Assembly: GCF_000513275.1 (NCBI RefSeq)
Contig: NZ_CBVJ010000017.1
Location: 56,669 to 120,668 of the forward strand
Source: Paenibacillus gorillae
Lineage (GTDB): Bacteria; Bacillota; Bacilli; Paenibacillales; Paenibacillaceae
Direction: 5' to 3'
DNA: 64,000 bases
Shown here: one piece after another, positions 16,109-24,293 of the stretch
Layout of the letters: each line of letters opens with the position of its first letter
How positions within the stretch are numbered: the stretch's first letter is position 1
Translations under genes and position numbers: made by a program
Notes under the pieces: generated by a model
Told to the model about the DNA's origin: nothing
What the model saw: the letters and a program-made list of their open reading frames with translations, nothing else
The model's database searches: none

Positions 16109-17188
16109 ATGGAAAAGCTGAATGCTTTTATTAAAATAAGCGTTGCCGTTCTGCTCGTACTGGCTATCATTTATGTGGGATCATTAGTAGATTTTCTGTT
16201 CAAGCCGATTGCGTCATTTATAACGATTATGACCGTGCCTTTAATGCTGTCGGTATTCTTTTATTATTTGCTCCGGCCGCTGGTCAATTGGATGGAGCGG
16301 AGAAAGCTGAAGCGAACGCTTGCCGTTATTATAATTTATGCAATGATTGCGTTAATTTTCGTTGGTTTTGCTATCATTATATGGCCATCGCTGCGCAGTC
16401 AATTGCTTACTTTGGTCGAAGATGCACCTGATTTATTCGCTGCCTTGAGCAAACAGCTGCAGGAAATCGAGCAAAATGGTGTATGGGCCAGATGGTTTCC
16501 TGAAGGGGGAAATCCGCTTTCGCAACTGACAGATTATTTGAACAAGGGCTTTACCTTTGTCACCAATTATATATCCAACGCAGTCACCGTCATTTCGAGT
16601 ATTGCCATTGTTATTGCGATTTTCCCGATCATTTTGTTCTATATGCTAAAAGACAGCGGGAAGTTCAGCGACCGTATCATCGCTCTTATGCCGACCCGAT
16701 TTCAGCAAGATACGGCGGAGGTCGTGATGGAAATCGACCATTCGCTGAGCGGTTTTATCGTGGGGAAAGTGCTCATCAACTTAGCGCTTGGCGTGCTCAT
16801 GTATCCCGGATTTCTGCTAATCGGATTACCGTATGCGCTGCTGCTTACTGCCGTGGCCGTTATTTTAAACTTTATCCCGTTTATCGGCTCGTTTCTTTCG
16901 ATGATTCCGATCGTTATTATTGGTTTTATCGAGTCGCCATCCATCGCAATCTGGTCGCTTGTCGTTATTTTCGTGGCACAGCAAATTCAAGATAATCTGA
17001 TTGCACCTTATGTTTACCGGAAGCAGTTGGACATTCATCCGCTGACGACGATCATACTCGTACTTGTCGGCGGCGATCTGGCAGGTATGCTTGGCATTTT
17101 ACTCATTATTCCCGTCTATATGATCATTAAGATCATCGCTGGAAAAATATATCGCCTGTATATCAAATGGCGCTGGCAAACCATTTAA
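16109..17188 (+). CDS. AI-2E family (PerM/YtvI-like) membrane protein
   Basis: 359-aa integral membrane protein with about eight hydrophobic segments: two near 8-60, one at 68-95, a soluble loop at ~100-155, then segments from ~155 to the end. The VLINLALGVLMYPGFLLIGLPYALLL and ILNFIPFIGSFLSMIPIVI stretches, and QQIQDNLIAPYVYRKQLDIHPL, are diagnostic for the AI-2E/UPF0118 family. Members have been linked to autoinducer-2 or ion export; the substrate cannot be predicted. GGGGAAAG lies just before the ATG. It is a single gene after the repeat array. Confidence 0.88.
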   Translation: MEKLNAFIKISVAVLLVLAIIYVGSLVDFLFKPIASFITIMTVPLMLSVFFYYLLRPLVNWMERRKLKRTLAVIIIYAMIALIFVGFAIIIWPSLRSQLLTLVEDAPDLFAALSKQLQEIEQNGVWARWFPEGGNPLSQLTDYLNKGFTFVTNYISNAVTVISSIAIVIAIFPIILFYMLKDSGKFSDRIIALMPTRFQQDTAEVVMEIDHSLSGFIVGKVLINLALGVLMYPGFLLIGLPYALLLTAVAVILNFIPFIGSFLSMIPIVIIGFIESPSIAIWSLVVIFVAQQIQDNLIAPYVYRKQLDIHPLTTIILVLVGGDLAGMLGILLIIPVYMIIKIIAGKIYRLYIKWRWQTI

Positions 17189-17284
17189 AAGCAGCATGGG
17201 AAATGGAAGCGCAGACAGATTTCCAACGCAGTATTCACTGCGCTACACACATAGCCTTGACAACAGGCGATGTGATCATTATGA

Positions 17285-17302
17285 TTAGAATGAACGTTCG
17301 AT
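17285..17302. promoter_or_regulatory. Operator upstream of the TetR gene
   Basis: TTAGAATGAACGTTCGAT; a copy differing by one base (A for G) lies before the SDR gene at 18031-18048. Its centre GAACGTTC is palindromic, as expected for a TetR dimer site. Confidence 0.65.
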
Positions 17303-17345
17303 ACAAACTTTGTTTTTGTTGAATCTAAGGCAAGGAGGTGCACCC

Positions 17346-17924
17346 ATGTTTGAAAAATACAATAAAGTGCAGCAAGCGGTACTGCAGACCACGCTGCAAA
17401 TCATCAATGAGAAAGAGCTTCAGGCTACGTCAATGGCGCTTATCGCCAAACAATCCGGCGTGTCGACGGGCAGCATTTATCATTATTTTTCCAGCAAGGA
17501 AGATATTATAAACGAGCTGTACAAGGGAATCGTAAAGTTTAACGGGGAGTTTGTTACGAGCGGACTCGATACGGACGAACCGATACGGATTCGTTTTGAG
17601 CGTGCGTGGAAAAAAGTATTCGAGCTGTGCATGACCTATCCGCTAGGCTTCCAATTTATTGAGCAATATTCGTTCTCGCCCTATATTTATGATTCTTCTA
17701 AACAAGAAGCATATGAAGGGGGCTGGTGCGGACCGTTAGCTAAGCTGTACGCTGAAGCAATCGGTCAAGGGCTGATGATGGATATGGAGCCGGAACAGAT
17801 GGTTCAGATGAATTATGGTTCAATTGTTTATTTGGTGAAGGGGCATCTCGAGGGCCATTTCAACTTAAATGAAAAAACGATTCAGAGCGTGATTGATTCC
17901 AGCTGGAAAGCAGTAAGCCGATAA
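17346..17924 (+). CDS. TetR/AcrR-family transcriptional repressor
   Basis: 192-aa DNA-binding repressor. The N-terminal helix-turn-helix reads TSMALIAKQSGVSTGSIYHYFSSKEDIINELYKG (about residues 27-60), typical of TetR; the C-terminal part is a divergent ligand-binding domain rich in aromatic residues (FQFIEQYSFSPYIY). ATG 17346 is used because AAGGAGGTG is 5 bases upstream. The same 18-bp operator lies before this gene and before the following SDR gene, which points to autoregulation plus control of the SDR. The inducer may be the SDR substrate, perhaps a reactive carbonyl; this is inference. Confidence 0.88.
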   Translation: MFEKYNKVQQAVLQTTLQIINEKELQATSMALIAKQSGVSTGSIYHYFSSKEDIINELYKGIVKFNGEFVTSGLDTDEPIRIRFERAWKKVFELCMTYPLGFQFIEQYSFSPYIYDSSKQEAYEGGWCGPLAKLYAEAIGQGLMMDMEPEQMVQMNYGSIVYLVKGHLEGHFNLNEKTIQSVIDSSWKAVSR

Positions 17925-18030
17925 TGTGCTTCGCATGTACCTGCTCTGCCGCCTTCTGCGGCTCCGCTGCTGCATTCGCTCGCACTAACGAAAGGACTGC
18001 AATAGAATGCGGATTTTTTCTTTTATTAAA

Positions 18031-18048
18031 TTAGAATGAACATTCGAT
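18031..18048. promoter_or_regulatory. Operator upstream of the SDR gene
   Basis: TTAGAATGAACATTCGAT, matching the site at 17285 in 17 of 18 bases. It should be bound by the TetR protein encoded between the two sites. Confidence 0.65.
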
Positions 18049-18163
18049 CTAAGTTGGGTGTGAGGGCGGATTTAACTATCCGATGCATTTCAGTCATTCA
18101 ATTCCGTCTAATCCTTTAATTATTCAATCATCCATTATGCAATCATACGAGGAGGAAAAGAAA

Positions 18164-18982
18164 ATGAACAAAACGATTTTTATTACAGGCACAAGCAGCG
18201 GACTGGGCAAATTGACAGCAATCCATTTTGCAAAACAAGGGTGGAATGTAGCAGCAACGATGCGATCCCCCGAGAAGGAAGAGGAACTGCTGGAGTACGA
18301 TAACATTAAACTATTCAAGCTGGATGTGACGGATACAGCTCAAGTAAAAACAGCCGTTGCTGATGCGATTCAAGCTTTTGGCCAGATTGATGTAGTCGTT
18401 AACAATGCTGGAATGGGCGCATATGGAGCGCTAGAGCTGGCGGAAGAGGCAGCGATTGATTGGCAGTTCGCGGTTAATGTTAGAGGGCCCATTAATGTTA
18501 TCCGATCGTTCCTGCCTCATTTTCGTTCGCGGCAAGGCGGCATGTTTATAAATATTAGCTCGTTAATGGGACTGACGACAGCGGTGCCGATCGGCTCGTT
18601 GTACAACATGTCGAAGTTTGCGCTGGAAGGCTTAATCGAAGGGCTGTATTATGAACTGAAGCCGTTGAACATTGAGCTTCGACTGGTGGAACAAGGCGGT
18701 TCTTCCGGCAACAGCTTCAACAGCAGCATCGTATGGAGCAAGGACGGAGAAATTACGGATTACGATACGATTACTGATAAGGTGAAGGAAAGCTTCAGCC
18801 AATCGCTGAACAAACCGCAGGATGATCCTCAGATCATTGTAGATGCGATCGCGTCCCTAGCCACGGGAGAAAGCCAGAAATTCAGGACGCTTGTTGGCGA
18901 GGCAAGCAACGGGCTGGTAGCGCTGCGCAATTCGATGCCGATCGAAGATTACTTGGAGACAATAGCGGCTAATTACAACTAA
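18164..18982 (+). CDS. Short-chain dehydrogenase/reductase
   Basis: 272-aa NAD(P)-dependent oxidoreductase of the classical SDR family. Cofactor motif TGTSSGLG at residue 8, LDVTD, NNAG at about 84, catalytic Ser in INISSLMG and the YNMSK (Y-x3-K) pair near 155. The active-site follow-on EQGGSSGNSFNSS replaces the usual PG motif, so substrate specificity is uncertain. ATG 18164 follows GAGGAGG by 7-8 bases; the longer frame from 18083 has no ribosome site. It is probably repressed by the TetR protein upstream, whose operator copy lies 116 bp before the start. A strong terminator follows. Confidence 0.87.
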   Translation: MNKTIFITGTSSGLGKLTAIHFAKQGWNVAATMRSPEKEEELLEYDNIKLFKLDVTDTAQVKTAVADAIQAFGQIDVVVNNAGMGAYGALELAEEAAIDWQFAVNVRGPINVIRSFLPHFRSRQGGMFINISSLMGLTTAVPIGSLYNMSKFALEGLIEGLYYELKPLNIELRLVEQGGSSGNSFNSSIVWSKDGEITDYDTITDKVKESFSQSLNKPQDDPQIIVDAIASLATGESQKFRTLVGEASNGLVALRNSMPIEDYLETIAANYN

Positions 18983-18998
18983 GGCTTTAACAATACCT

Positions 18999-19030
18999 AC
19001 CTCCTTTCCGATTGCGGAAGGGAGGTTTTT
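18999..19030 (+). terminator. Terminator after SDR gene
   Basis: ACCTCCTTTCCG pairs with CGGAAGGGAGGT (one G-T pair) across ATTG, then TTTTT. Confidence 0.88.
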
Positions 19031-19599
19031 GCAGTTGCAATTTCTTTGGAATAGTCGTGTAGAATAAATCATCTTGTCTAAACTTTGTTCATTTCTCTCT
19101 GACGCCGTAATTTAATATTGCCATCATGATGAAGAATAGATCATGTTTTTATTGTTCTGTTCATGTATTTTCCAATCCTCATTGTGTAGCATTTAAATAT
19201 GAAATTACCTCTCCCAACACTCCTACATCATGAGTTTACCTCAACTGGTTTCCGGCGGGATAGCATCTTAACCAATGCTTGTACGATTCTTGCTGCAAAT
19301 GAATGCCAACCTTCCTATTTTTCGTTCAACTCTAACAGACCAAAACTGATTAAGGCTTATATTTTTGTGAATATAAGTGCTCTTTAATGCTATTTCAGGC
19401 AGCTTTTCTATCAGGTTATCTTGCTTGGTTTAAGAGCTGCTCCGCTTTGAAGTTCTTGCAAACCGGTGAAGGGGGTGAGCTTCGAACGTTTCATTTCAAT
19501 ATTTTTGAATGCGCTTTCAATTAGGGGGTGGAATATCGAAGTATTCCGTATTTGTTTCCAGGCAGGGGAAATAGAAAATAAAATATAGGAGGAATCGAA
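19031..19599. other. Long non-coding region with a cre-like site
   Basis: No convincing gene; the 62-codon frame at 19199 lacks a ribosome site and family features. TGAATGCGCTTTCA at 19506-19519 matches the cre consensus TGWNANCGNTNWCA at all positions but one, so the beta-helix gene that follows is likely under carbon catabolite or LacI-type control. AGGAGG precedes the gene start at 19600. Confidence 0.55.
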
Positions 19600-22500
19600 A
19601 TGACAGCAAGCTTCTTTCATCAGGGATTGGCACACCCAATCAAGAGGTTGTCACTCGCATTATTATTAATTGTTTTCACAGTTACAGGCTCATTAGCTTC
19701 CTATGCAGGGCAAGTGCAGGCAAGCTCTGGCACCACATACTATGTGGCGGCAGATGGGAATGATTCGAATCCAGGCACATTGTCTCAGCCTTTTGCTACC
19801 CTTACTGGAGCACAATCTGCGATTCGAGCTTTGAAAACGGCCAGCGGTCTTCCGGCTGGAGGGGTTACCGTCTATTTAAGAGGCGGAGAGTATAATCAGT
19901 CTGCGACATTTACGTTAACGCCCGAAGATTCGGGCAGCGCAGGCTCGCCAATTGTCTATCAGTCATATCCAGGGGAAACTGCAGTCATTACAGGCAAACA
20001 GGAAATAACAGGGTGGAGCTTGCTGGGCAGCCCTTATCCAGCGGGTCTCCCCGCTTCGGCTCGCGGTCATGTATTTGTGGCCGATATTTCGCCGGGCTGG
20101 AGGTTTCACTCCATGTTTGTTAATAAGGTTAGCCAGCCTGTGGCGAAGACGGTACAAAGTCCGGACTGGACGGCGTGGCCGCGTCTTACGGCAGCCGGCA
20201 GCCCAAGTCCGTCCGGCAGATCCATTACTTTTCCGTCAGGAGTTCTTAACCATGTACCGGGCAACAGAGATGCTGAGATTGCCATGACAACAGCATGGTG
20301 GTGGAATATTGTAGCGCCGATCGATTCTGTTAATCCGGCTAACAATACGGCCAAGCTTCAAAGCAAGGCTCCGGTGCAATATGCCGATATGCTCTCGCTG
20401 GATGGCGGCTACTATAATTTGCGCAATGCGCTTCCGGTTCTTGATCAAGCAGGGGAATGGGTGGTCGACTCCGCTGCCGGAAAAGTGTACTACTGGCCAA
20501 CGGATGGCACAATGAGCGGGAAGACTGTCTTTGCGTCCAAGTTAAACGAAATTGTACGCTTGCAAGGGGATGAGGAAGCGCAGAACTGGGCTCACCAAGT
20601 TGAGTATGTGGAATTCCGGAATCTTCACTTCATGTATTCAGATCGTACACCGGAGGATCAATATAATCCGGATTGGCTGGTACGGAACGCCGAGAACCCG
20701 GATGCCATGATCTATATGCAGGGCGTAAGCCATATTGTCATGGACAGCAATCTTATTGCGTACTCCGGTTCGCAAGGCATTGCACTTGATCACTATGCAC
20801 AAAATGTCACGTTAACCGGCAATGAGATCGCGTATTCCTCTTCGGGAGGCATCCAGATCACGGGATACGGCCCCGGGGACGTAGATGTAAATAAAAATCA
20901 TATCATCGAACGCAATCATATCCATGATATGGGGCTAGACTACATGCATTCCGGACCTTTATCGATATACGGCAGCAATCATAATACAGTGAGGTACAAT
21001 TATTTTCATGACAGCCCGTATGCCAGCGTCTCGATTGTCGGCATGCCGCATTTTCAAATGAATAATCCTTCTGTGATAGACACTACCGACTCGTATGGGA
21101 ACAATCAGGCGATCTATCAAGCCAGATGGACAGAGGTGGCTGTACACAGGCCATATGATGAATTTTCAAATATTCCTTATTTGCATTCCGGTGATAATCT
21201 AATTCAATACAATATCCTCGACAATTATATGGAATCCATGCATGATGGGGGTGCTCTCTATACTTGGGCAGCAGGAGCGGACAATTTATGGGATCAGAAT
21301 GTAGGGACGAGTCCTTTAAACAAAGGGGTTTCACTCTATTTCGATTTGGCGACGGCCTATCTTACTGCAACGAATAACATTTTTTGGAGCCCTGGCGATT
21401 TGCTCTTGGATATATCGGGCAATTCAACGAATACTTCTATTAACAATTCGATTAGTGCGACGAATAAGCCAGCCGGCTATGACTTGCTGCGCAATACGAT
21501 CATTAATGCGGGGAATGCTGCTGGCGGGTGGTTAGGTGCAAATTTGACACCAGTAGTCATCCCAACGTCAGCAACATCGATTATCCAAGCTGAAGGTCAC
21601 AGTGCAGAACAAGGAACTCAAACCGATAGCGGGGGTACTGGCTCCTATGTGGGGTCGCTCGATAGCGGAGATTGGCTCCGATACGACAATATCGACTTCG
21701 GCACGGGCAATGCACTTAATGGGTTCCATGTAAGTGCCGCTGTAGACCCTGCCAATGCCGGCAAACAGCTTGAATTGCGGCTGGACAGCATAACAGGAAC
21801 ATTAATCGGTACAATTACGATTAGCAATACGGGAGGCTGGAATACGTTTACGACGCAGACGGCGTCCATATCGGGGGCAAGCGGTGTGCATGATCTGTTC
21901 CTGGTTCCGAAAGACAGCGGGGTTGCCAATGTGGATTGGTTTACATTCTCAACAACCGCGAACTCCACAATCCAAGCTGAATATTACAGCACCTCACAAG
22001 GTGTTCAGGCCGGCAACGGCGGTACAGGAGCCTATCTAGGCTGGATTGATGAGGGAGACTGGATTAGTTATAACAATATTGATTTTGGTAACGGAGAGCT
22101 GAATCAATTTCAAGCTAGTGCAGCTGTTGATCCGGGTTATGCCGGCAAACAAATCGAGTTGAGATTGGACAGCAAGACGGGGCCGCTGATCGGTACTTTC
22201 ACCTTTAGTGATACAGGCGGCTGGACTTCGTTTCAAACTCAAACAACAGACGTATCGGGTGCTTCTGGTGTTCATCATTTATTCCTTGTCGCCAAGGGCA
22301 GCGGGATCGGCTTTGGCAGCATAGACTGGTTCACCTTTAAAAAAGCAACCAGGTACGAGGCAGAAAATGCGGCATTAAACGGCGTTGTGATTGAAAATCT
22401 CGGTTCTGCATCTAACGGGCACAACATCGGCTACTTTGACAATATTGGCGATTACGTAAATGTTACACCTGTCATCTCAGGAAGCATATTATCGATCCGT

Positions 22501-22722
22501 TATTCGAATGGCAATTCATCGGCCAAACAAGCCAGTCTGTACGTCAATGGCAGCAAAACTCAGACCGTTGTCTTTCCTGCTACAGCGAGCTGGACTAACT
22601 ATCGTACATTAACGGTAAATGTACCTGTCAGCGGCAGTGTGAAATTCCAAATTGACAGTGCGGATAAGACGGTAAACGGTTCGCATTCATGCTGTAACAT
22701 TGATTATATTGAAATTAGTTAA
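19600..22722 (+). CDS. Secreted right-handed beta-helix glycosidase (GH141-like) with CBM6/CBM35 modules
   Basis: 1040-aa secreted protein. Signal peptide about residues 1-41 (basic start, hydrophobic LALLLIVFTVTGSLASYAG). Residues ~45-655 form a parallel beta-helix: YYVAADGNDSNPGTLSQPFATL at the start, VYLRGGEY, then many short turns (GNEIAYSSSGGIQITG, IIERNHIHDMG, YNYFHDSPYASVSIVG, NILDNYMESMHDGGALYTW). The opening and order resemble GH141 (fucosidase/xylanase) and related beta-helix glycosidases; I cannot exclude a GH120-like enzyme. Two CBM6 modules follow (~661-785 and ~790-915, each with GSLDSGDWLRY/GWIDEGDWISY) and a CBM35-like module (~917-1040). RBS AGGAGG precedes the ATG. Confidence 0.72.
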   Translation: MTASFFHQGLAHPIKRLSLALLLIVFTVTGSLASYAGQVQASSGTTYYVAADGNDSNPGTLSQPFATLTGAQSAIRALKTASGLPAGGVTVYLRGGEYNQSATFTLTPEDSGSAGSPIVYQSYPGETAVITGKQEITGWSLLGSPYPAGLPASARGHVFVADISPGWRFHSMFVNKVSQPVAKTVQSPDWTAWPRLTAAGSPSPSGRSITFPSGVLNHVPGNRDAEIAMTTAWWWNIVAPIDSVNPANNTAKLQSKAPVQYADMLSLDGGYYNLRNALPVLDQAGEWVVDSAAGKVYYWPTDGTMSGKTVFASKLNEIVRLQGDEEAQNWAHQVEYVEFRNLHFMYSDRTPEDQYNPDWLVRNAENPDAMIYMQGVSHIVMDSNLIAYSGSQGIALDHYAQNVTLTGNEIAYSSSGGIQITGYGPGDVDVNKNHIIERNHIHDMGLDYMHSGPLSIYGSNHNTVRYNYFHDSPYASVSIVGMPHFQMNNPSVIDTTDSYGNNQAIYQARWTEVAVHRPYDEFSNIPYLHSGDNLIQYNILDNYMESMHDGGALYTWAAGADNLWDQNVGTSPLNKGVSLYFDLATAYLTATNNIFWSPGDLLLDISGNSTNTSINNSISATNKPAGYDLLRNTIINAGNAAGGWLGANLTPVVIPTSATSIIQAEGHSAEQGTQTDSGGTGSYVGSLDSGDWLRYDNIDFGTGNALNGFHVSAAVDPANAGKQLELRLDSITGTLIGTITISNTGGWNTFTTQTASISGASGVHDLFLVPKDSGVANVDWFTFSTTANSTIQAEYYSTSQGVQAGNGGTGAYLGWIDEGDWISYNNIDFGNGELNQFQASAAVDPGYAGKQIELRLDSKTGPLIGTFTFSDTGGWTSFQTQTTDVSGASGVHHLFLVAKGSGIGFGSIDWFTFKKATRYEAENAALNGVVIENLGSASNGHNIGYFDNIGDYVNVTPVISGSILSIRYSNGNSSAKQASLYVNGSKTQTVVFPATASWTNYRTLTVNVPVSGSVKFQIDSADKTVNGSHSCCNIDYIEIS

Positions 22723-22759
22723 GGAAGACGCATTGTTAGTCGACCAGATAAACAACGAG

Positions 22760-22788
22760 TAGACAGATAAGGAATTAAATGCTATGAT
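22760..22788 (+). promoter_or_regulatory. Promoter before the small ORF and rsgA
   Basis: TAGACA (22760-22765), 17 bases, TATGAT (22783-22788): a near-consensus sigma-A promoter. Confidence 0.65.
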
Positions 22789-22821
22789 GACTTCACTAAT
22801 GAATGAAGGGAGCTGGTCACA

Positions 22822-22893
22822 ATGACAAACTTTAAACTTGGATTGTTAGATAACGTTGACAGCTGCCTCTCATTCCATCGATCGGATTTTTGA
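22822..22893 (+). CDS. Possible 23-residue leader peptide
   Basis: ATG with GAAGGGAG 10 bases upstream opens a 23-codon frame (MTNFKLGLLDN to HRSDF) ending at TGA 22891. A GC-rich hairpin with a T-run follows 23 bp later and then the RsgA gene. Order promoter, short ORF, terminator, gene is that of an attenuator. It could equally be a gene remnant; I recognise no family. Confidence 0.35.
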   Translation: MTNFKLGLLDNVDSCLSFHRSDF

Positions 22894-22915
22894 ACGTAAT
22901 TTTCGAGCGACGATG

Positions 22916-22943
22916 AGCCCGGGCAGCATAGTCCGGGCTTTTC
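22916..22943 (+). terminator. Hairpin terminator upstream of rsgA
   Basis: AGCCCGG pairs with CCGGGCT across 10 bases, followed by TTTTC. It sits between a good promoter and the rsgA start. Confidence 0.65.
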
Positions 22944-23046
22944 TATGTCTGTTTTAACAGCGCGTAGAGTCTGGGCATGCGGAATGTCCCGGGCTCATTT
23001 TTGTCGTACTCATCAAACAAACAGGCGAAGGAGCTTGATCGAAACA

Positions 23047-24123
23047 GTGAAGGAAAACTTATTGGTGCAATACGGATATACGGAAAATGAAGGTAACAGC
23101 GCCCTCAAAGATTTGCCGGAGGTGCAGACGCATTTGGAGCCGGCAAGAATCATTGCCCAGCATAAAAACTACTATCAAGCAGCCACGGTTCACGGCGAAA
23201 TCATTTCGCATCTGTCTGGCAGGTATCTTTTTGCTAATGGTGCAGCGGGAGGCTTTCCTGTAGTAGGCGACTACGTGCGGGTGAAAGTGTCTGAAGAGAA
23301 GGATCGAGCGGTTATTCACGAGCTGCTGCCCCGCAAGACGATGTTTTACCGCAGGAATAACTTTGACAAAAGCGAATTGCAGGTATTAGCGGCTAACTTC
23401 GATACCGTATTTATTTGCATGGCGCTCAATCGGGACTTCAATCTTACCCGCTTAGAGCGGTATGTCATTATGGCAAGGGAAAGCGGAGCAGCTATTGCCA
23501 TTGTACTGACGAAGGCGGATTTATGCGCTGATCCAGACAGCCAAGCGATCATTTGCGAAGCGGTGTGTCCCGGTATTCCGATCTACACCGTTAGTGCTCA
23601 AGAAATGACAGGGATGGAGCAATTGCATCCGTACTTCGGAAAGGGGAAAACAGTCATCGCTCTTGGCTCATCTGGTGTAGGGAAATCAAGTCTGGTGAAT
23701 GCATTGTTCGGTGAAGCGGTGATGGAGACCTCAGAAGTCCGGGCTGGCGATGACAAGGGGCGTCATACAACCGTACACCGTCAAATGATCGTCCTTCCAG
23801 GCGGCGGCTTGTATTTGGATACGCCAGGGCTGCGGGAGGTTGGGATTGCGGATGCGGCAGGATCCGTATCGGAGCAATTTGCCGACCTGGAAGAGCTGCA
23901 GCTGCAATGCAAATTTAAGGACTGCCGGCATGAACAGGAGACGGGCTGCGCCGTCCAGCTCGCACTGGAGGAAGGCAAGTTGACACCTGATCGGCTGGCC
24001 AAATATAGAAAGCTGTTGAAAGAGTCTGCCTTTAACAAAGTCAAAAACCGTCATTTGTATGAGAAATGGCAAGCTTCCAAAGCGTTCTCCAAGCAAATGA
24101 AAAAGCGGAAAAAAGAGCGGTAA
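23047..24123 (+). CDS. rsgA: Ribosome small-subunit biogenesis GTPase RsgA
   Basis: About 358-aa circularly permuted GTPase that aids 30S ribosomal subunit maturation. After an OB-fold (~40-110) the G motifs come in permuted order: G4 LTKAD, then G1 ALGSSGVGKSSLVNAL near residue 207, G2 HTTVHRQM and G3 LDTPGLRE. The C-terminal zinc site is C-x4-CRHEQETGC, and the protein ends in a very basic tail. The start is uncertain: GTG 23047 is used; TTG 23062 has a better-placed AAGGA, while TTG 23035 is too near its AAGGAG. The long upstream extension from 22945 is not credible. This resembles the second RsgA paralogue found in many Paenibacillus genomes. Confidence 0.88.
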   Translation: MKENLLVQYGYTENEGNSALKDLPEVQTHLEPARIIAQHKNYYQAATVHGEIISHLSGRYLFANGAAGGFPVVGDYVRVKVSEEKDRAVIHELLPRKTMFYRRNNFDKSELQVLAANFDTVFICMALNRDFNLTRLERYVIMARESGAAIAIVLTKADLCADPDSQAIICEAVCPGIPIYTVSAQEMTGMEQLHPYFGKGKTVIALGSSGVGKSSLVNALFGEAVMETSEVRAGDDKGRHTTVHRQMIVLPGGGLYLDTPGLREVGIADAAGSVSEQFADLEELQLQCKFKDCRHEQETGCAVQLALEEGKLTPDRLAKYRKLLKESAFNKVKNRHLYEKWQASKAFSKQMKKRKKER

Positions 24124-24142
24124 GATTCCGCACCGTTATGAG

Positions 24143-24167
24143 GCTCCCGCGATGCGGGAGCTTTCTT
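24143..24167 (+). terminator. Terminator after rsgA
   Basis: GCTCCCGC / GCGGGAGC with a 3-base loop, then TTTCTT. Confidence 0.88.
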
Positions 24168-24200
24168 AGGTTGATATTTATAATAAAACGAGCTTAATTT

Positions 24201-24259
24201 CGTCCACCTTTTTTAAATAATTAGAATATATAAAGCGCTTTCATTTCGATACACTGAAA
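24201..24259 (+). promoter_or_regulatory. Promoter block shared with the 53.2 kb operon
   Basis: Contains CGTCCACCTTTTTTAAATA at 24201, a cre-like AAAGCGCTTTCA at 24232 and ACTGAAA at 24253. The same three blocks occur at the same distances (0, +35 to CGCTTTCA, +52) upstream of the sugar-binding lipoprotein gene. The -35 region is poor, as expected for a promoter that needs an activator such as an AraC-type response regulator. Confidence 0.65.
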
Positions 24260-24293
24260 TTGTCTACAATCAAATGATGAGGAGTGATCGAGT

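Noticed and set aside
19199..19387. 62-residue frame upstream of the beta-helix enzyme
   Set aside because: No ribosome site, biased composition and no family likeness.
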